A stretch of 64,000 nucleotides of DNA from VMDJ01 sp038144195 (GCA_038144195.1 JAYQNH010000002.1:496001-560000), one strand, 5' to 3'. Numbered from the stretch's first letter, positions 39,346-48,954 are shown. Program-made: numbers and translations. The notes: generated from the letters alone by a model not told the origin.

Positions 39346-40641
39346 TTAGCCACCAACAACCACAGTCGATAAATTCTCAACCTTCACACGTCGATTAAAA
39401 GCATCTTTCACTTCATCTGATGTGACTTCATTTACCAATTGCGGCAAACGCTCTAGCCAATCGATTGGCATATCGTAAAAACCAATCATGCTGATGTAAC
39501 CGACCATTTTGCTGTTATTAGCAATCTGCATAGGAAAGCCAAACACGATGTTTTGCTTTGCGTCTTTGAGCAACTCTTCAGTCAAGGATTCATTCGCAAA
39601 TGTCGCCAAGGTCTGCTTCATCACATCAGCAGCTTCTTTGACTTGCGTATTCTTTGTTTGTGCCACCATCACAAAAGGGCCAGGCTGACGTGAGGTACTG
39701 AAATAGCTATAGACACTGTAAGACAACCCGCGCTTGTTACGCACCTCTTCGCCAAGCAATGAAACAAGCGAGCCGCCACCTAACACCTGGTTTCCAACAT
39801 ACAAGGGAATGTAATCAGGATCATGTCGCGACATACCCAACATACCGAGATAGACATGCGACTGAGATGAGTCGTAATCAATCTTTTTATCCACTGGCTT
39901 TATCTGTGTTGGCATCGCAATCAAAGATGCTTTCTCACCTTGCGGTAGATCACGCGTCACTTGATTGGCGATCTGTTCTGCTTGCTCACGTGTTTGCGCA
40001 CCCACAATAGAGATCACGGCATTTTTAGCAACGTAATATTTTTTGTGGAAGGCTTTAATCGCATCGAGATTTATCTTATCTACTGATGCTTTTGTGCCTT
40101 CAGTCGGCACCCCATAAGGATGACCTGCAAACAAGGTCGCATAGAACTCACGACTCGCAATATCACTGGGCGACTGCTCTTGCTGACGCAACACTGCATG
40201 CATCTGATCACGAATTCGCTCGATCGCATCTTGATCAAAGCGAGGCTTGGCTAACGCTTCTGATAAGCGCGTTAAACCAACCGACAACACATCAGGCTCA
40301 GTCAGTGATCGCAAGGTCAGCCATGCCATATCACGTAAAGAGTCGTTACCAATCTGAATGCCGCGGCTTTCGATATTTTCAGCAAAGGCCGCTGCATCAA
40401 GCTCACCCAGCACCTTCAGTTAGCAGCGCATTGGTAAAGGTAGCTAAACCCGGAAGATCGCCATCACGCGCACCACCCGCATCAAACACCACGCGCACAT
40501 CCACCATTGGCAAACTATCCGCTGGCACAAACATTACCTTGGCACCCGTTTCACTGGTCCAGGTTTGAATTTTAGGCACCGCCAACGCATTTACTGAGAA
40601 AGCAAAACCGATAATGCAAAAAGAGTGATTAGCTTTTTCAT
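39346..40641 (-). CDS. M16-family peptidase-like protein, non-catalytic subunit (frame broken)
   Basis: The second of two tandem M16 (insulinase-type) genes, about 431 residues. The ATG at 40641 overlaps the upstream stop (ATGA) and has AGGAG about 8 bases before it. It starts KKLITLFALSVLLS; with one base restored it runs into NALAVPKIQTWTSETGAKVM, giving a signal peptide. One extra G near 40410 is removed to join NALLTEGAGELDAAAFAENI. The active-site HxxEH is absent (GLATFTNALLTEG is in its place), as in inactive M16 partners. NQVLGGGSLVSLLGEEVRNKRGL-type blocks are typical. It probably pairs with the catalytic subunit in the periplasm. Confidence 0.85.
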
Positions 40642-42089
40642 TGCTGCGCTCCTGTTTGCTCTGGATCAAGGCGTGCAATGGTTAAGTTCTTCTCGACCAG
40701 ATACTTCTTAGCCACCGCTTGAACTTGCTCAGGCGTCACCTTCTTCAGATTCTCGATCTCGACATTCACCAAGCGCCAATCCAAGCCAATCGAATCTAAG
40801 CTGCCCAATTCCATCGCTTGTGACATAAACGAATCCGCAGCAAAAACTTTTTGAGCCACCGCTTGAGTGACAACACGCTTAAGCTCATCACTTGAGATGG
40901 GTGCATCATGCAAACGCTTTACTTGCTCAAGCAAAGCTTGCTCGATCTGATCAAGATTGACGTCCTCGTTTGGCACGCCATCCATCAAAAACAAACTCGG
41001 CAGACGCGAATAAGCATCGTAAGACGCACCTGCAGACGCAGCGAGCTTTTGCTCACGCACCATCTCGCTAGTAAGACGCGCGCTATCACCGCCATCCAAA
41101 ATGCTTGATAACACCGCGAGCGCATACGGCTCCCATTCTTCTGCGCCACTGCCAATCACTGGCACCTTGTAACCCATCAACAGGTAAGGCTGTTTGGCAG
41201 GCACAGACACATTCACACGCGTTAAACCGCGCTGAGGTGGCTCGGGCGTTTCCTTAAGTTGAGGTACATCACCACGCGGAATCGAACCGAAATATTTTTT
41301 CGCCATCGCAACAACATCAGCACCTTCAACATCACCAACAACAACCAAGGTTGCATTGTTTGGCTGATACCACATGTCATACCAACGCTTGAGATCCTCA
41401 ACCTTCATTTGATCAAGATCGTTCATCCAGCCAATCACTGGGTTTTGATAAGACGATGCACGATAGGCCGTCGACATTAACTGCTCGTACAACAAGCCTG
41501 TTGGCTTATCGTCAGTACGCAGACGACGCTCCTCTTTCACAACCTCAAGCTCACGCACAAACTCATCGTTATTAAGCGTCATATTGCGCATGCGATCTGC
41601 TTCGAGCTCGAGCGCTTTATCCAGATGCTCAACGGCCAGTGTTTCAAAGTAAGCGGTGTAATCACGACTTGTGAACGCATTCTCACTGCCGCCAAGGGCA
41701 GAGATTGTGCGCGAGAACTCACCTGGCTCGGTGTTTTTGGTGCCACGGAACATCATGTGTTCAAGCACATGTGACAAGCCGGTTGAACCTGGCTCTTCAT
41801 AACTCCCGCCGATGCGATACCACACCATCGATACCGCGATCGGTGCACGTGCATCACGTTTCACCAACACTTTCATGCCGTTATATAACGTTGCCTCGGT
41901 CACATTTGCTTGTGCAGTGCCTAAAAACGTAAACGCTAGCACTAAACTGGTAAAATATGGGAAATCAAACCTCCTTTCTCTGCGATATCCCGTATCGGAC
42001 AGCGACGCCCTAGGGTAGCGATGATAGGATGCGCTCAACAAAAGCACTCCCGCATCGACTGCAATCTCAGCATTCTTTCGGAACCCCAT
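40638..42089 (-). CDS. M16-family zinc peptidase, catalytic subunit
   Basis: A secreted zinc metallopeptidase of up to 483 residues. The inverted zinc motif HVLEHMMFRGTKNTEPGEFS supplies HxxEH, and the downstream Glu lies in ELEADRMRNMTL. It has GSENAFTSRDYTAYFETL and GDVEGADVVAMAKKYFGSIP. The true start is uncertain: the hydrophobic signal-like part (TSLVLAFTFLGTAQA) begins about 55 residues in, and an AAAGGAGG site lies near 41972, so a shorter product is likely. It is followed, with an ATGA overlap, by a non-catalytic homologue. The pair is similar to secreted M16 pairs near ftsY in other gammaproteobacteria. Confidence 0.88.
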   Translation of the reverse strand: MGFRKNAEIAVDAGVLLLSASYHRYPRASLSDTGYRRERRFDFPYFTSLVLAFTFLGTAQANVTEATLYNGMKVLVKRDARAPIAVSMVWYRIGGSYEEPGSTGLSHVLEHMMFRGTKNTEPGEFSRTISALGGSENAFTSRDYTAYFETLAVEHLDKALELEADRMRNMTLNNDEFVRELEVVKEERRLRTDDKPTGLLYEQLMSTAYRASSYQNPVIGWMNDLDQMKVEDLKRWYDMWYQPNNATLVVVGDVEGADVVAMAKKYFGSIPRGDVPQLKETPEPPQRGLTRVNVSVPAKQPYLLMGYKVPVIGSGAEEWEPYALAVLSSILDGGDSARLTSEMVREQKLAASAGASYDAYSRLPSLFLMDGVPNEDVNLDQIEQALLEQVKRLHDAPISSDELKRVVTQAVAQKVFAADSFMSQAMELGSLDSIGLDWRLVNVEIENLKKVTPEQVQAVAKKYLVEKNLTIARLDPEQTGAQQ

Positions 42090-42148
42090 GAGTGACGCAA
42101 CTGATTAGAGGAATTGTTGACGTAAACAGTTCCCAACTCGGAACCCCC

Positions 42149-43126
42149 ATGTTTGGATTTGGTAAGAAAAAACAGAACGAACCGAGCGCTGAACAAGACA
42201 CCGCACAACCCGGCTTCTTCGAGCGACTCAAGCACGGACTGGCTCGCAGCCGCAGCACTTTCAGCGATGGACTGGCTGATCTGGTGCTCGGCAAAAAGAA
42301 GATCGACGACGATCTACTCGAAGAGCTCGAAACCTTACTACTAACTGCTGACGTGGGTGTCGACACCACACAGCGCATCATCAACGACCTCACCGATCGC
42401 GTAAAACGCAAAACACTCTCAGATCCTGCCGCACTGAGCGAGGTTCTCCAAGCGCAGCTAGTAGAGATTCTTAAGCAATGCGAATGCCCCGTGGTCGAGC
42501 CTCAGCCAGGTAAGCCTCAGGTCATTTTGATGGTTGGCATTAATGGCGCCGGCAAAACCACCACCATTGGTAAGCTGGCCAAAAAACTGCAAAACGACGG
42601 CCAGAAAGTCATGCTAGCCGCGGGTGATACCTTCCGCGCGGCCGCAGTTGAGCAACTTCAGACCTGGGGTGAGCGCAATAACATTCCGGTTATCGCACAG
42701 GCGACAGGAGCCGATTCCGCCTCGGTAATTTTTGATGCCTTACAAGCGGCTCAAGCTCGCGGCATGGATGTACTGATCGCCGATACCGCAGGTCGTCTTC
42801 ATACCAAAGACAACCTAATGGATGAGCTCTCAAAGATTGCGCGCGTGATGAAGAAGCTCGATGAAGATGCCCCTCACGAAGTAATGCTCGTCGTTGATGC
42901 GGGCACGGGCCAAAACGCGGTCAACCAAGCCGAACAGTTTTTCAAAGCCGTAGGCCTTACCGGCATTACCTTGAGCAAGCTCGATGGCACAGCGAAAGGT
43001 GGCATCGTGTTTGCGATCGCTGAACGCGTTGGCGTGCCGATTCGCTTCATTGGTGTTGGTGAAGGTATTGATGACCTTCGTCCTTTCGATGCAGAAGAGT
43101 TTGTTAAAGCCTTGTTTGAAAAATAA
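42149..43126 (+). CDS. ftsY: Signal recognition particle receptor FtsY
   Basis: FtsY docks SRP-ribosome complexes at the membrane. From the ATG at 42149 (FGFGKKKQNE) the protein is 325 residues. It has a short acidic A region, then the N domain (KKKIDDDLLEELETLLLTAD) and the G domain with GINGAGKTTTIGKLAKKL (about 123-140), GDTFRAAAVEQLQTW, IADTAGRL and SKLDGTAKGGIVFAIA. A GTG 57 bases upstream would add 19 residues unlike other FtsY. ftsE follows after two bases and ftsX next, the conserved ftsYEX operon. Confidence 0.97.
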   Translation: MFGFGKKKQNEPSAEQDTAQPGFFERLKHGLARSRSTFSDGLADLVLGKKKIDDDLLEELETLLLTADVGVDTTQRIINDLTDRVKRKTLSDPAALSEVLQAQLVEILKQCECPVVEPQPGKPQVILMVGINGAGKTTTIGKLAKKLQNDGQKVMLAAGDTFRAAAVEQLQTWGERNNIPVIAQATGADSASVIFDALQAAQARGMDVLIADTAGRLHTKDNLMDELSKIARVMKKLDEDAPHEVMLVVDAGTGQNAVNQAEQFFKAVGLTGITLSKLDGTAKGGIVFAIAERVGVPIRFIGVGEGIDDLRPFDAEEFVKALFEK

Positions 43127-43128
43127 GT

Positions 43129-43800
43129 ATGATCCTTTTCGACAACGTTGCTAAGCGCTATGCCACAGGACAAGAAGGTCTGAGCGATACCAGCTTCTTT
43201 ATCGACACTGGGAAAATGGCATTCCTCACCGGCCACTCAGGCGCGGGTAAAAGCACTCTGCTTCGTTTGATTGGTTGCTTAGAGCGTCCAACACGCGGGC
43301 AAGTCTGGGTAAACGATCGCAACCTGAATAAGCTCAGCAATAGTCAGATACCTTATCACCGTCGCGATGTCGGCATGATCTTCCAAGATCACCGCCTGCT
43401 GCACGATCGCACCGTATTCGACAATGTCGCTTTACCCTTAGTCGTTGCTGGCGCTAGCCCTAATGAAATCAAGCGCCGTGTCAGTGCAGCCTTAGACAAG
43501 GTAGGTCTTCTGCACAAAGAACGCAGCATGCCCTTAACCCTCTCCGGCGGTGAGCAACAACGCGTGGGTATCGCTCGCGCTGTGTTGAGTAAGCCAAAGG
43601 TACTACTTGCCGACGAGCCAACAGGCAACCTGGACCCTGAACTCTCCAAAGAAATCATGGAGCTGTTCATGGAATTCAATCGAGTGGGCGTGACATTACT
43701 TATCGCAACGCACGACATCGCACTCATCCTCAGCATGTCGCAACGCATCATCAAACTCGACAAAGGCCGCATCGTGGCAGATGGTTGGGCACGCAAATGA
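43129..43800 (+). CDS. ftsE: Cell division ATP-binding protein FtsE
   Basis: FtsE is the ATPase of the FtsEX complex, which activates peptidoglycan amidases at the septum via EnvC-like partners. The 223 residues contain FLTGHSGAGKSTLLRLIGCL (Walker A), MIFQDHRLLHDRTVFDNVAL (Q-loop), LTLSGGEQQRVGIARAVL (signature) and VLLADEPTGNLDPELS (Walker B). The stop overlaps the ftsX start (ATGA), showing tight coupling. Confidence 0.97.
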   Translation: MILFDNVAKRYATGQEGLSDTSFFIDTGKMAFLTGHSGAGKSTLLRLIGCLERPTRGQVWVNDRNLNKLSNSQIPYHRRDVGMIFQDHRLLHDRTVFDNVALPLVVAGASPNEIKRRVSAALDKVGLLHKERSMPLTLSGGEQQRVGIARAVLSKPKVLLADEPTGNLDPELSKEIMELFMEFNRVGVTLLIATHDIALILSMSQRIIKLDKGRIVADGWARK

Positions 43801-44748
43801 AGTCAGCCAAGCGCAACGAGAAATCGAACTTCATCAGCATCTGGGCGCTGCGCCATGCGCAAACAGCGGTCACTGCGCTCGGTCGTTTACTGTTAAATCC
43901 ACTGAGCAACGTCATGACCCTAGCGGTTATTGCGATTGCGATTGCACTCCCTACCACTCTGTACGTAATGATCGATAACGTGCGCGGCTTATCGGATGAA
44001 TGGCAAGGCGCATCGAGTATTTCTCTATTCCTTAAAAACCGATATCGATGACACTCAAGCCAAAGAGATAGAGCAACGCGTGGCCGCCTTCGATAGTGTG
44101 GCCAACACGCAACTGATCACCAAGGCACAGGCACTGGAAGAGTTCAAAGAGCGCTCAGGCTTTGGCGCCGCCCTAGATCTACTCAAAGACAACCCGCTTC
44201 CCAACGTGATCGTGATCACCCCCAATGAGGCGAGCAGCACACCGATGGCTGCCAAGCAGCTACTCAGTCAACTAAAGACATTTCGAGAGGTCGATTCCGC
44301 TCAGCTTGATTTAGAATGGGTACAACGCCTCGAAGCGATCACTGATTTGTTTATCCGCGGTGTACTCGTTCTTGCCGCATTGTTAGGTGCTGGCGTATTG
44401 CTCATTGTGGGCAACACCATCCGTCTTGAGGTACAGCACCGTCACAGCGAGATTGAGATCATGAAACTGGTTGGCGCGACCGACCGCTTCATTCGTCGAC
44501 CTTTCCTCTATGAGGGGCTCTGGTACGGCCTTCTCGGTGGCATTACCGCACTGATCATGAGTATCATTGCCTTGTGGCTGCTGTCTGGCCCGGTGGAGCA
44601 GATCAGCGGTCTCTACAACAGCAATTTCGCCCTCGACTGGCTCTCTGGTGAGGCATTTTTACTGGTTTTCTTTGGCAGCCCACTGCTTGGGCTTGGTGGC
44701 GCCTTACTCGCCCTGACTCGCCATCTCCGGATGATCCAGCCTGACTAG
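43797..44748 (+). CDS. ftsX: Cell division protein FtsX (frame broken)
   Basis: FtsX is the four-span membrane partner of FtsE with a periplasmic loop. The first part (43797 to about 44040) covers the cytoplasmic N-terminus and the first membrane helix (LAVIAIAIALPTTLYVMIDN). At 44035-44042 one extra A in AAAAACC shifts the frame; removing it gives SISLFLKTDIDDTQAKEIEQ. The rest has LFIRGVLVLAALLGAGVLLI, EIEIMKLVGATDRFIRRPFL and LYEGLWYGLLGGITALIMSI. The repaired length is about 317 residues. The gene is normally required for division under some conditions, so a real mutation here is unlikely. Confidence 0.93.
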
Positions 44749-44791
44749 GAAAATTACCGAAAAACCTTAACTTATGGAACTTTTTGACGAC

Positions 44792-44818
44792 TTGGCACTC
44801 ATATGCCGAGAGTGCTAA
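44792..44818 (+). promoter_or_regulatory. CIRCE-like inverted repeat upstream of rpoH
   Basis: TTGGCACTC-N9-GAGTGCTAA differs from the CIRCE consensus by one base in the left arm and has the exact 9-base spacer. It ends 30 bases before the rpoH start. Candidate promoter boxes TTGGCA and TAATCT overlap it. This suggests that HrcA may repress rpoH. Confidence 0.8.
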
Positions 44819-44848
44819 TCTATAGCCATGAAAGAAGGAAATAACACC

Positions 44849-45697
44849 ATGACAACTGCTCTAGCAATGCCGCAAACCCTGCCAACAGGCAGTATGGAAG
44901 CGTACGTAAGTGCTGCGTTCCAATTGCCCATGCTGACAGCCGAGCGCGAGCGCGAGCTTGCCCTGCAATTGCGTGATGAACAAAACCTCGAAGCTGCGCG
45001 CGAACTGGTTATGTCTCACCTTCGTTTTGTCGTGCGTATCGCTCGTGGTTACAGTGGTTATGGCCTATCTCAAAACGACTTAGTTCAAGAAGGCACTGTG
45101 GGTCTGATGAAAGCGGTTCGCCGTTTCGATCCTGACATGGGCGTACGCCTTGTGTCATTCGCGGTACATTGGATTAAAGCCGAGATGCACGAGTTCATTA
45201 TTCGCAACTGGCGCATCGTTAAAGTGGCAACAACCAAAGCTCAACGTAAATTGTTCTTCAACTTACGTAGCTCTAAAAAGCGTTTGGGCTGGTTCTCTCA
45301 AGAAGAGATCGAAGGTGTTGCGCAAGACTTAGGCGTTAAACCAGAAACCGTTGTCGAAATGGAAGCTCGAATGAGCAACCATGATGTTGCGTTTGAAGCA
45401 CCAGATGACGATGAAGAAGCAGCAAGCTTTGCACCTGCTGCCTACCTCACCGACATGCGTCATGAGCCTGCAGCACAAATTGAAGCTGAAGATACTGAAC
45501 AGCAGCAACAAACAGCCCTAGCCAATGCTATTGCTGAGTTAGACGAGCGTAGCCGTGACATCCTGGAGCGTCGCTGGCTGACTGATAACAAGGAAACCTT
45601 GCATGACCTTGCGGATGAATATGGCGTCTCAGCTGAGCGCATCCGCCAGATCGAGAATGCAGCGATGAAGAAGCTACGTACTGCGCTGGCAGCCTAA
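44849..45697 (+). CDS. rpoH: RNA polymerase sigma-32 factor
   Basis: RpoH directs transcription of heat-shock genes. From the ATG at 44849, preceded by an AGAAGGA site, it is 282 residues; an upstream in-frame ATG at 44828 is less well placed. Region 2 has LRFVVRIARGYSGYGLSQND and LVQEGTVGLMKAVRRFDPDM, the RpoH box reads QRKLFFNLRSSKKRL (about 132-146), and region 4 ends in ETLHDLADEYGVSAERIRQI. It follows ftsX by 100 bases, the conserved ftsYEX-rpoH order. A CIRCE-like repeat is just upstream, which would tie it to HrcA control. Confidence 0.97.
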   Translation: MTTALAMPQTLPTGSMEAYVSAAFQLPMLTAERERELALQLRDEQNLEAARELVMSHLRFVVRIARGYSGYGLSQNDLVQEGTVGLMKAVRRFDPDMGVRLVSFAVHWIKAEMHEFIIRNWRIVKVATTKAQRKLFFNLRSSKKRLGWFSQEEIEGVAQDLGVKPETVVEMEARMSNHDVAFEAPDDDEEAASFAPAAYLTDMRHEPAAQIEAEDTEQQQQTALANAIAELDERSRDILERRWLTDNKETLHDLADEYGVSAERIRQIENAAMKKLRTALAA

Positions 45698-45717
45698 TCG
45701 CTTCGACAAAAACAAAG

Positions 45718-45741
45718 GAACCGGCGCAAGCCGGTTTTTTT
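45718..45741 (+). terminator. Rho-independent terminator after rpoH
   Basis: Stem ACCGGC/GCCGGT with a GCAA tetraloop followed by T7, 20 bases beyond the rpoH stop. Confidence 0.93.
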
Positions 45742-45753
45742 ATGTCCAAAATC

Positions 45754-46236
45754 TCAGCAAGTTGAAAAATTCCACTCAACTTTATTATCAGCAGAATAGT
45801 CACTAACCCAAAGCTTAAAAACCAAACGGGAAAACTCAGGATCATCAAACTGAATCACAAGCGTATTTTCACGTATCAAACGACCACCTTCTTCTGAGAC
45901 ACAAAAGCTATATTGATCGCCCTCTCGAATCGCTGCATACGCATCATTCAATTGATCTAGTCGTGATTGATACTGACTGTAGAGTGCATCACCATGCACG
46001 TTAGTAAAGACTTCATTTGTTGCTTCAGCCAATTCATCATTAGAAAACTCACGCAAATAATCTAGCTGTACACATTCAACACCCTGTTCATCGCGAAAAT
46101 AGGCCGCGTTATACAACTTAATAAAACCCCAATAACACGCACGCGCCTCAGCGACTAATGAAGATGACGTCATGGTTGCCGCATGCGCCCCCGGTAATGA
46201 CAAGAAAAACCCAAGAAACAAAAAACAGCTTTTCAT
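45754..46236 (-). CDS. Chalcone isomerase-like periplasmic protein
   Basis: A 160-residue exported protein from the ATG at 46236, with signal peptide KSCFLFLGFFLSLPGAHAA. The mature part has ACYWGFIKLYNAAYF and LDYLREFSNDELAEATNEVF, patterns of the bacterial chalcone-isomerase-like fold. It is unlikely to be a real flavonoid enzyme. It ends the minus-strand operon MFS-DUF3833-this gene and follows DUF3833 by four bases. In other gammaproteobacteria the same families cluster with ChrR/ECF-sigma and fatty-acid-modifying genes, so a role in membrane-lipid stress is inferred. Those partners are not seen here. Confidence 0.72.
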   Translation of the reverse strand: MKSCFLFLGFFLSLPGAHAATMTSSSLVAEARACYWGFIKLYNAAYFRDEQGVECVQLDYLREFSNDELAEATNEVFTNVHGDALYSQYQSRLDQLNDAYAAIREGDQYSFCVSEEGGRLIRENTLVIQFDDPEFSRLVFKLWVSDYSADNKVEWNFSTC

Positions 46237-46240
46237 AAGA

Positions 46241-46772
46241 TCACTTCTTAAAGGCCAATGTGACTTCACCAATCGTAAAGCCAAACTTTTTTACCGTTGC
46301 TTTGTTGATCAACACATCATCCGGCTGTAAAAAAATCCAATCATCAAACGTCAGATCAATAGTTGAACCGTCGTAAGGCGCACGCAAAACATAAGACCAG
46401 TTCAGCGCATTACCTGCTGACAAACCTTTAGCCACACCGACAACATCAGACGCGGAACCTTCATACACACCTTCTGCCAAGCGCTTTATCCGCCAGATAC
46501 GTTGTGATGTTTTTCCATCTGAATAAACAAAGTCTTCGGTCAACGTTAGCTCATCACCTTTAACCTCACCGATGATATCGACCGTAAACTGCTGCTTCAT
46601 TTCACCTGTAATGAGTTGAAAAAATCCCCACGCTTTTGTCTTACCAGAAAAGTATTGAAAGAGGTCTAGCTTCGGTTGGTTTTCTTTAAATTGATCGATG
46701 GTCGTAGAGGCACAGCCCTGAAGTAGCAACACTACAAAAATAAGCAACCCAACTACGCGTGAACTGTTTCAT
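46241..46772 (-). CDS. DUF3833-family lipoprotein (start region frame broken)
   Basis: The clear frame covers 46241-46747 with lipobox LLQGCAS and then the DUF3833-like LDLFQYFSGKTKAWGFFQLI, TLTEDFVYSDGKTSQRIWRI and WIFLQPDDVLINKATVKKFG. A strong AGGAGG site lies before an ATG at 46772, whose frame reads MKQFTRSW. One extra G near 46750 would join it to LLIFVVLLLQGC, forming a normal lipoprotein signal. The start overlaps the MFS gene's end by 20 bases. The function is unknown. Its neighbours, an MFS transporter and chalcone-isomerase-like gene, recur together with this family. Confidence 0.78.
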
Positions 46773-48004
46773 CTTTTTCCTCCTGATCATCTAAACCCAA
46801 CTTTAATAAAAACATCCAGACAATAAACTTTAAAAATATTGGAATAGCGGCATAGAGCATTATCAACGCACCCTCTCTGGCCTGAAGATCAGTCGCAATA
46901 TCCAACAATGGAAAACTGATACCCACAGCAGCCGCCAAGGCTAACTTACCCGTCATGCCCCATAGACCAAAACCGGATGCCTCTTGAGATAAGCCCGATT
47001 GCTTTAGAATGATCTTGCAACACCTTGGCTAACAAAGAGGAAGGTAATGCCATATCCGCGCCTAAGCTCGCTCCAGTTATCACACAGACCCACCAGTACA
47101 ACATCAGGTCTTCTTGACCAAGGATAAACACTGGAATAAATCCAACAATCGCGAGCAAAAGAGATAAACGCCAAGTTGAAATCACACCTACACGTTGTAC
47201 AATCCAATTCCATAATGGCAGGGTAAGCAGCCCAGATAAAAAGTAAGTTAATAGCAAAATTCCCATTTCGGCATCAGTCACGGCCACGATTTCTTCTGCG
47301 AACACAATGAATAAAGTTGCTGGAATTCCGGCAGCTAATGCATTTATAAAATGCAAACCTAGCAGCGGCTTAAGACCAATGGAATTTCGTAATAACGCCC
47401 AGCTTGATAAAGAGGATGCCGATTGAGTACTGATCGGTTTATTTGGCATCGTGACAATTAACATTGCAGTTAGTAGCAAAAGCACGATAAAGAGTTGTGA
47501 CATCGCTTCTAAAGGCGAATCAGACAATAACGCCACAGTAACAAGCGCAAGTAGACCACCTAATAGAACACCAGACTCTCGCCACAAAGCGACCTTGCGA
47601 CGCATTTGAGTATTCCTACCAATTTCGGAACCCAATGCTAAATAAGGAATATTCAACATCGTCCAACCTAAGTATGTGGCTGTCACCGCCATTGCCAGGT
47701 AACCCAGTGAGCTATCGGGTTTGGGATTAAAAAGATAAAACACGCCAGCAATGAGAATGGGGATCGATAACATCATCCAATACTTGGGTGAAAAGTAATC
47801 ACGGAACCTATCTTGCAACCATCCCATCAAAGGATCGGTAACCACATCAAACAATCGCGCAATAAAAATAACGATTCCCGTGGTTGTTAGCCCAATGGCC
47901 GATATTTCCGCATAAGTGATTGGCACATAGACATACAAAGGCAGACCCAAAAAAGCCATGGGCAAAGAGATACCGGCATATCGGACAAGTAGCGCGTTCA
48001 TCAT
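46753..48004 (-). CDS. MFS transporter, sugar:cation symporter-like (frame broken)
   Basis: A 12-span major-facilitator protein of about 416 residues, similar in layout to the GPH/MelB-type group (LARFDVVTDPLMGWLQD-like: IARLFDVVTDPLMGWLQDRF at about 46-65, WMMLSIPILIAGVFYLF, and IPYLALGSEIGRNTQMRRKV). The main frame (48004 to about 47000) and the C-terminal part (46956-46753) differ by one base. An extra base near 47005-47015 is the likely cause; joined, it reads EASGFGLWGMTGKLALAAAV. The substrate is unknown. It leads the operon with DUF3833 and chalcone-isomerase-like genes. Confidence 0.82.
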
Positions 48005-48154
48005 GATTATTAGTACCGCATCTATCGGCTTTACATAGTGACCAATAATCAGCTAAATCTAAGACATAAGTTCATGGATTTTTTTCACGTAATTTATGGT
48101 TTTCAGATGTTGAAATTTTTATAAAAAGAATACACAACAATCTGATAACTACAA

Positions 48155-48709
48155 ATGGAGAAACCCTTGAAAAAATTAGCAGTCCTCATCGCTTCTTCCA
48201 CCCTTTTTTTTAGCGTTTCAAACGCCAATGCCTATCATCACGGTCATTCAAAAAGCCATCCACACATATGCAAACACAAACTTATCACCCACACCATAAG
48301 AGTTATCGTCATCACGATAACCGTTATGCACCTAGAGCCGGCATAGCTGACTTTATTACTCAATCTCCAGGACTCTCAGCATTGCTCGGAGCACTGACAC
48401 AAGCAGACTTAATCAACACACTCTCTACAGAAGGTCCATTCACTGTTTTTGCACCTAATAATGCCGCTTTTGATTCATTAACAACTGAACAAAAAGAAGC
48501 TGTGACAAGTAATCCAGACTTACTAAGCTCCATCACTGAAAGCTCACGTTGTAAAGGGGCATATACCTCGAAGGACCTAATTGAAGGAAAAACCTTGACG
48601 ACTCTGGCGGGCAATAAAATATCCCTTTCAGATATCAATGATCGAACGTGCTGATATCAAACTTAGAAATGGTATTTTGCATGTCATCAAAGGCGTCATC
48701 ATTCCCTAA
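48155..48709 (+). CDS. Fasciclin (FAS1)-domain secreted protein (several frame breaks)
   Basis: A secreted FAS1-domain protein of about 180 residues. It starts with a signal peptide, KKLAVLIASSTLFFSVSNAN, then a His-rich linker (YHHGHSKSHPH, YHPHHKSYRHHD) that might bind metals. The FAS1 core has LSALLGALTQADLINTLSTE, GPFTVFAPNNAAFDSL and TLTTLAGNKISLSDIND. It ends with LRNGILHVIKGVIIP, the second FAS1 signature. Several single-base changes are needed: near 48262, an extra A near 48533 and a missing G near 48558 (which together restore LKAHVVKGAYTS), and one near 48643. A TTG at 48167 behind GGAG could be the true start. Confidence 0.8.
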
Positions 48710-48712
48710 AAA

Positions 48713-48740
48713 TGCGCCACTACCCCAAGGTGGTGGCGCA
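48713..48740 (-). terminator. Hairpin terminator for a minus-strand transcript
   Basis: A 12-bp stem TGCGCCAC.ACC / GGT.GTGGCGCA with a 4-base loop. Read on the minus strand it is followed by TTTTT, so it terminates transcripts coming from the small ORFs at 48765-48954. Confidence 0.75.
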
Positions 48741-48764
48741 AAACGTAATCAAAGGCGGAGCCGA

Positions 48765-48830
48765 TTACGAAAGGGATACGTCATTGCGACTTTCAAGATT
48801 GCGGTCTTTAAGATCTTGATTATCTGACAT
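48765..48830 (-). CDS. Possible 21-residue small protein
   Basis: An ATG at 48830 with a GGAG-containing leader opens a 21-codon frame reading SDNQDLKDRNLESRNDVSLS, highly charged and polar. It overlaps the 3' end of the longer small ORF at 48820-48954 by 11 bases and is followed by a hairpin terminator. It could be a separate small protein or, given the error rate, the frame-shifted C-terminus of that ORF. No family is recognised. Confidence 0.3.
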   Translation of the reverse strand: MSDNQDLKDRNLESRNDVSLS

Positions 48831-48954
48831 AAAAGACTCCACTAAGCGGTCGATACATTCTGCAACCGATCATGTTGTAATGACCAACTTGCATAACCGG
48901 AACACAGGTCACATGGTCTAGGTGAAAGTCTTTTGTTTCTAAATTGAGTTGCAT
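48820..48954 (-). CDS. Possible 44-residue small protein
   Basis: An ATG at 48954 opens a 44-codon frame with reasonable codon use, reading QLNLETKDFHLDHVTCVPVM then QVGHYNMIGCRMYRPLSGVF. No strong ribosome site or family match is visible. It runs into the 21-residue ORF and a minus-strand terminator, which supports a short transcription unit here. It could be an unannotated small protein or part of a longer gene broken by indels. Confidence 0.35.
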   Translation of the reverse strand: MQLNLETKDFHLDHVTCVPVMQVGHYNMIGCRMYRPLSGVFYVR

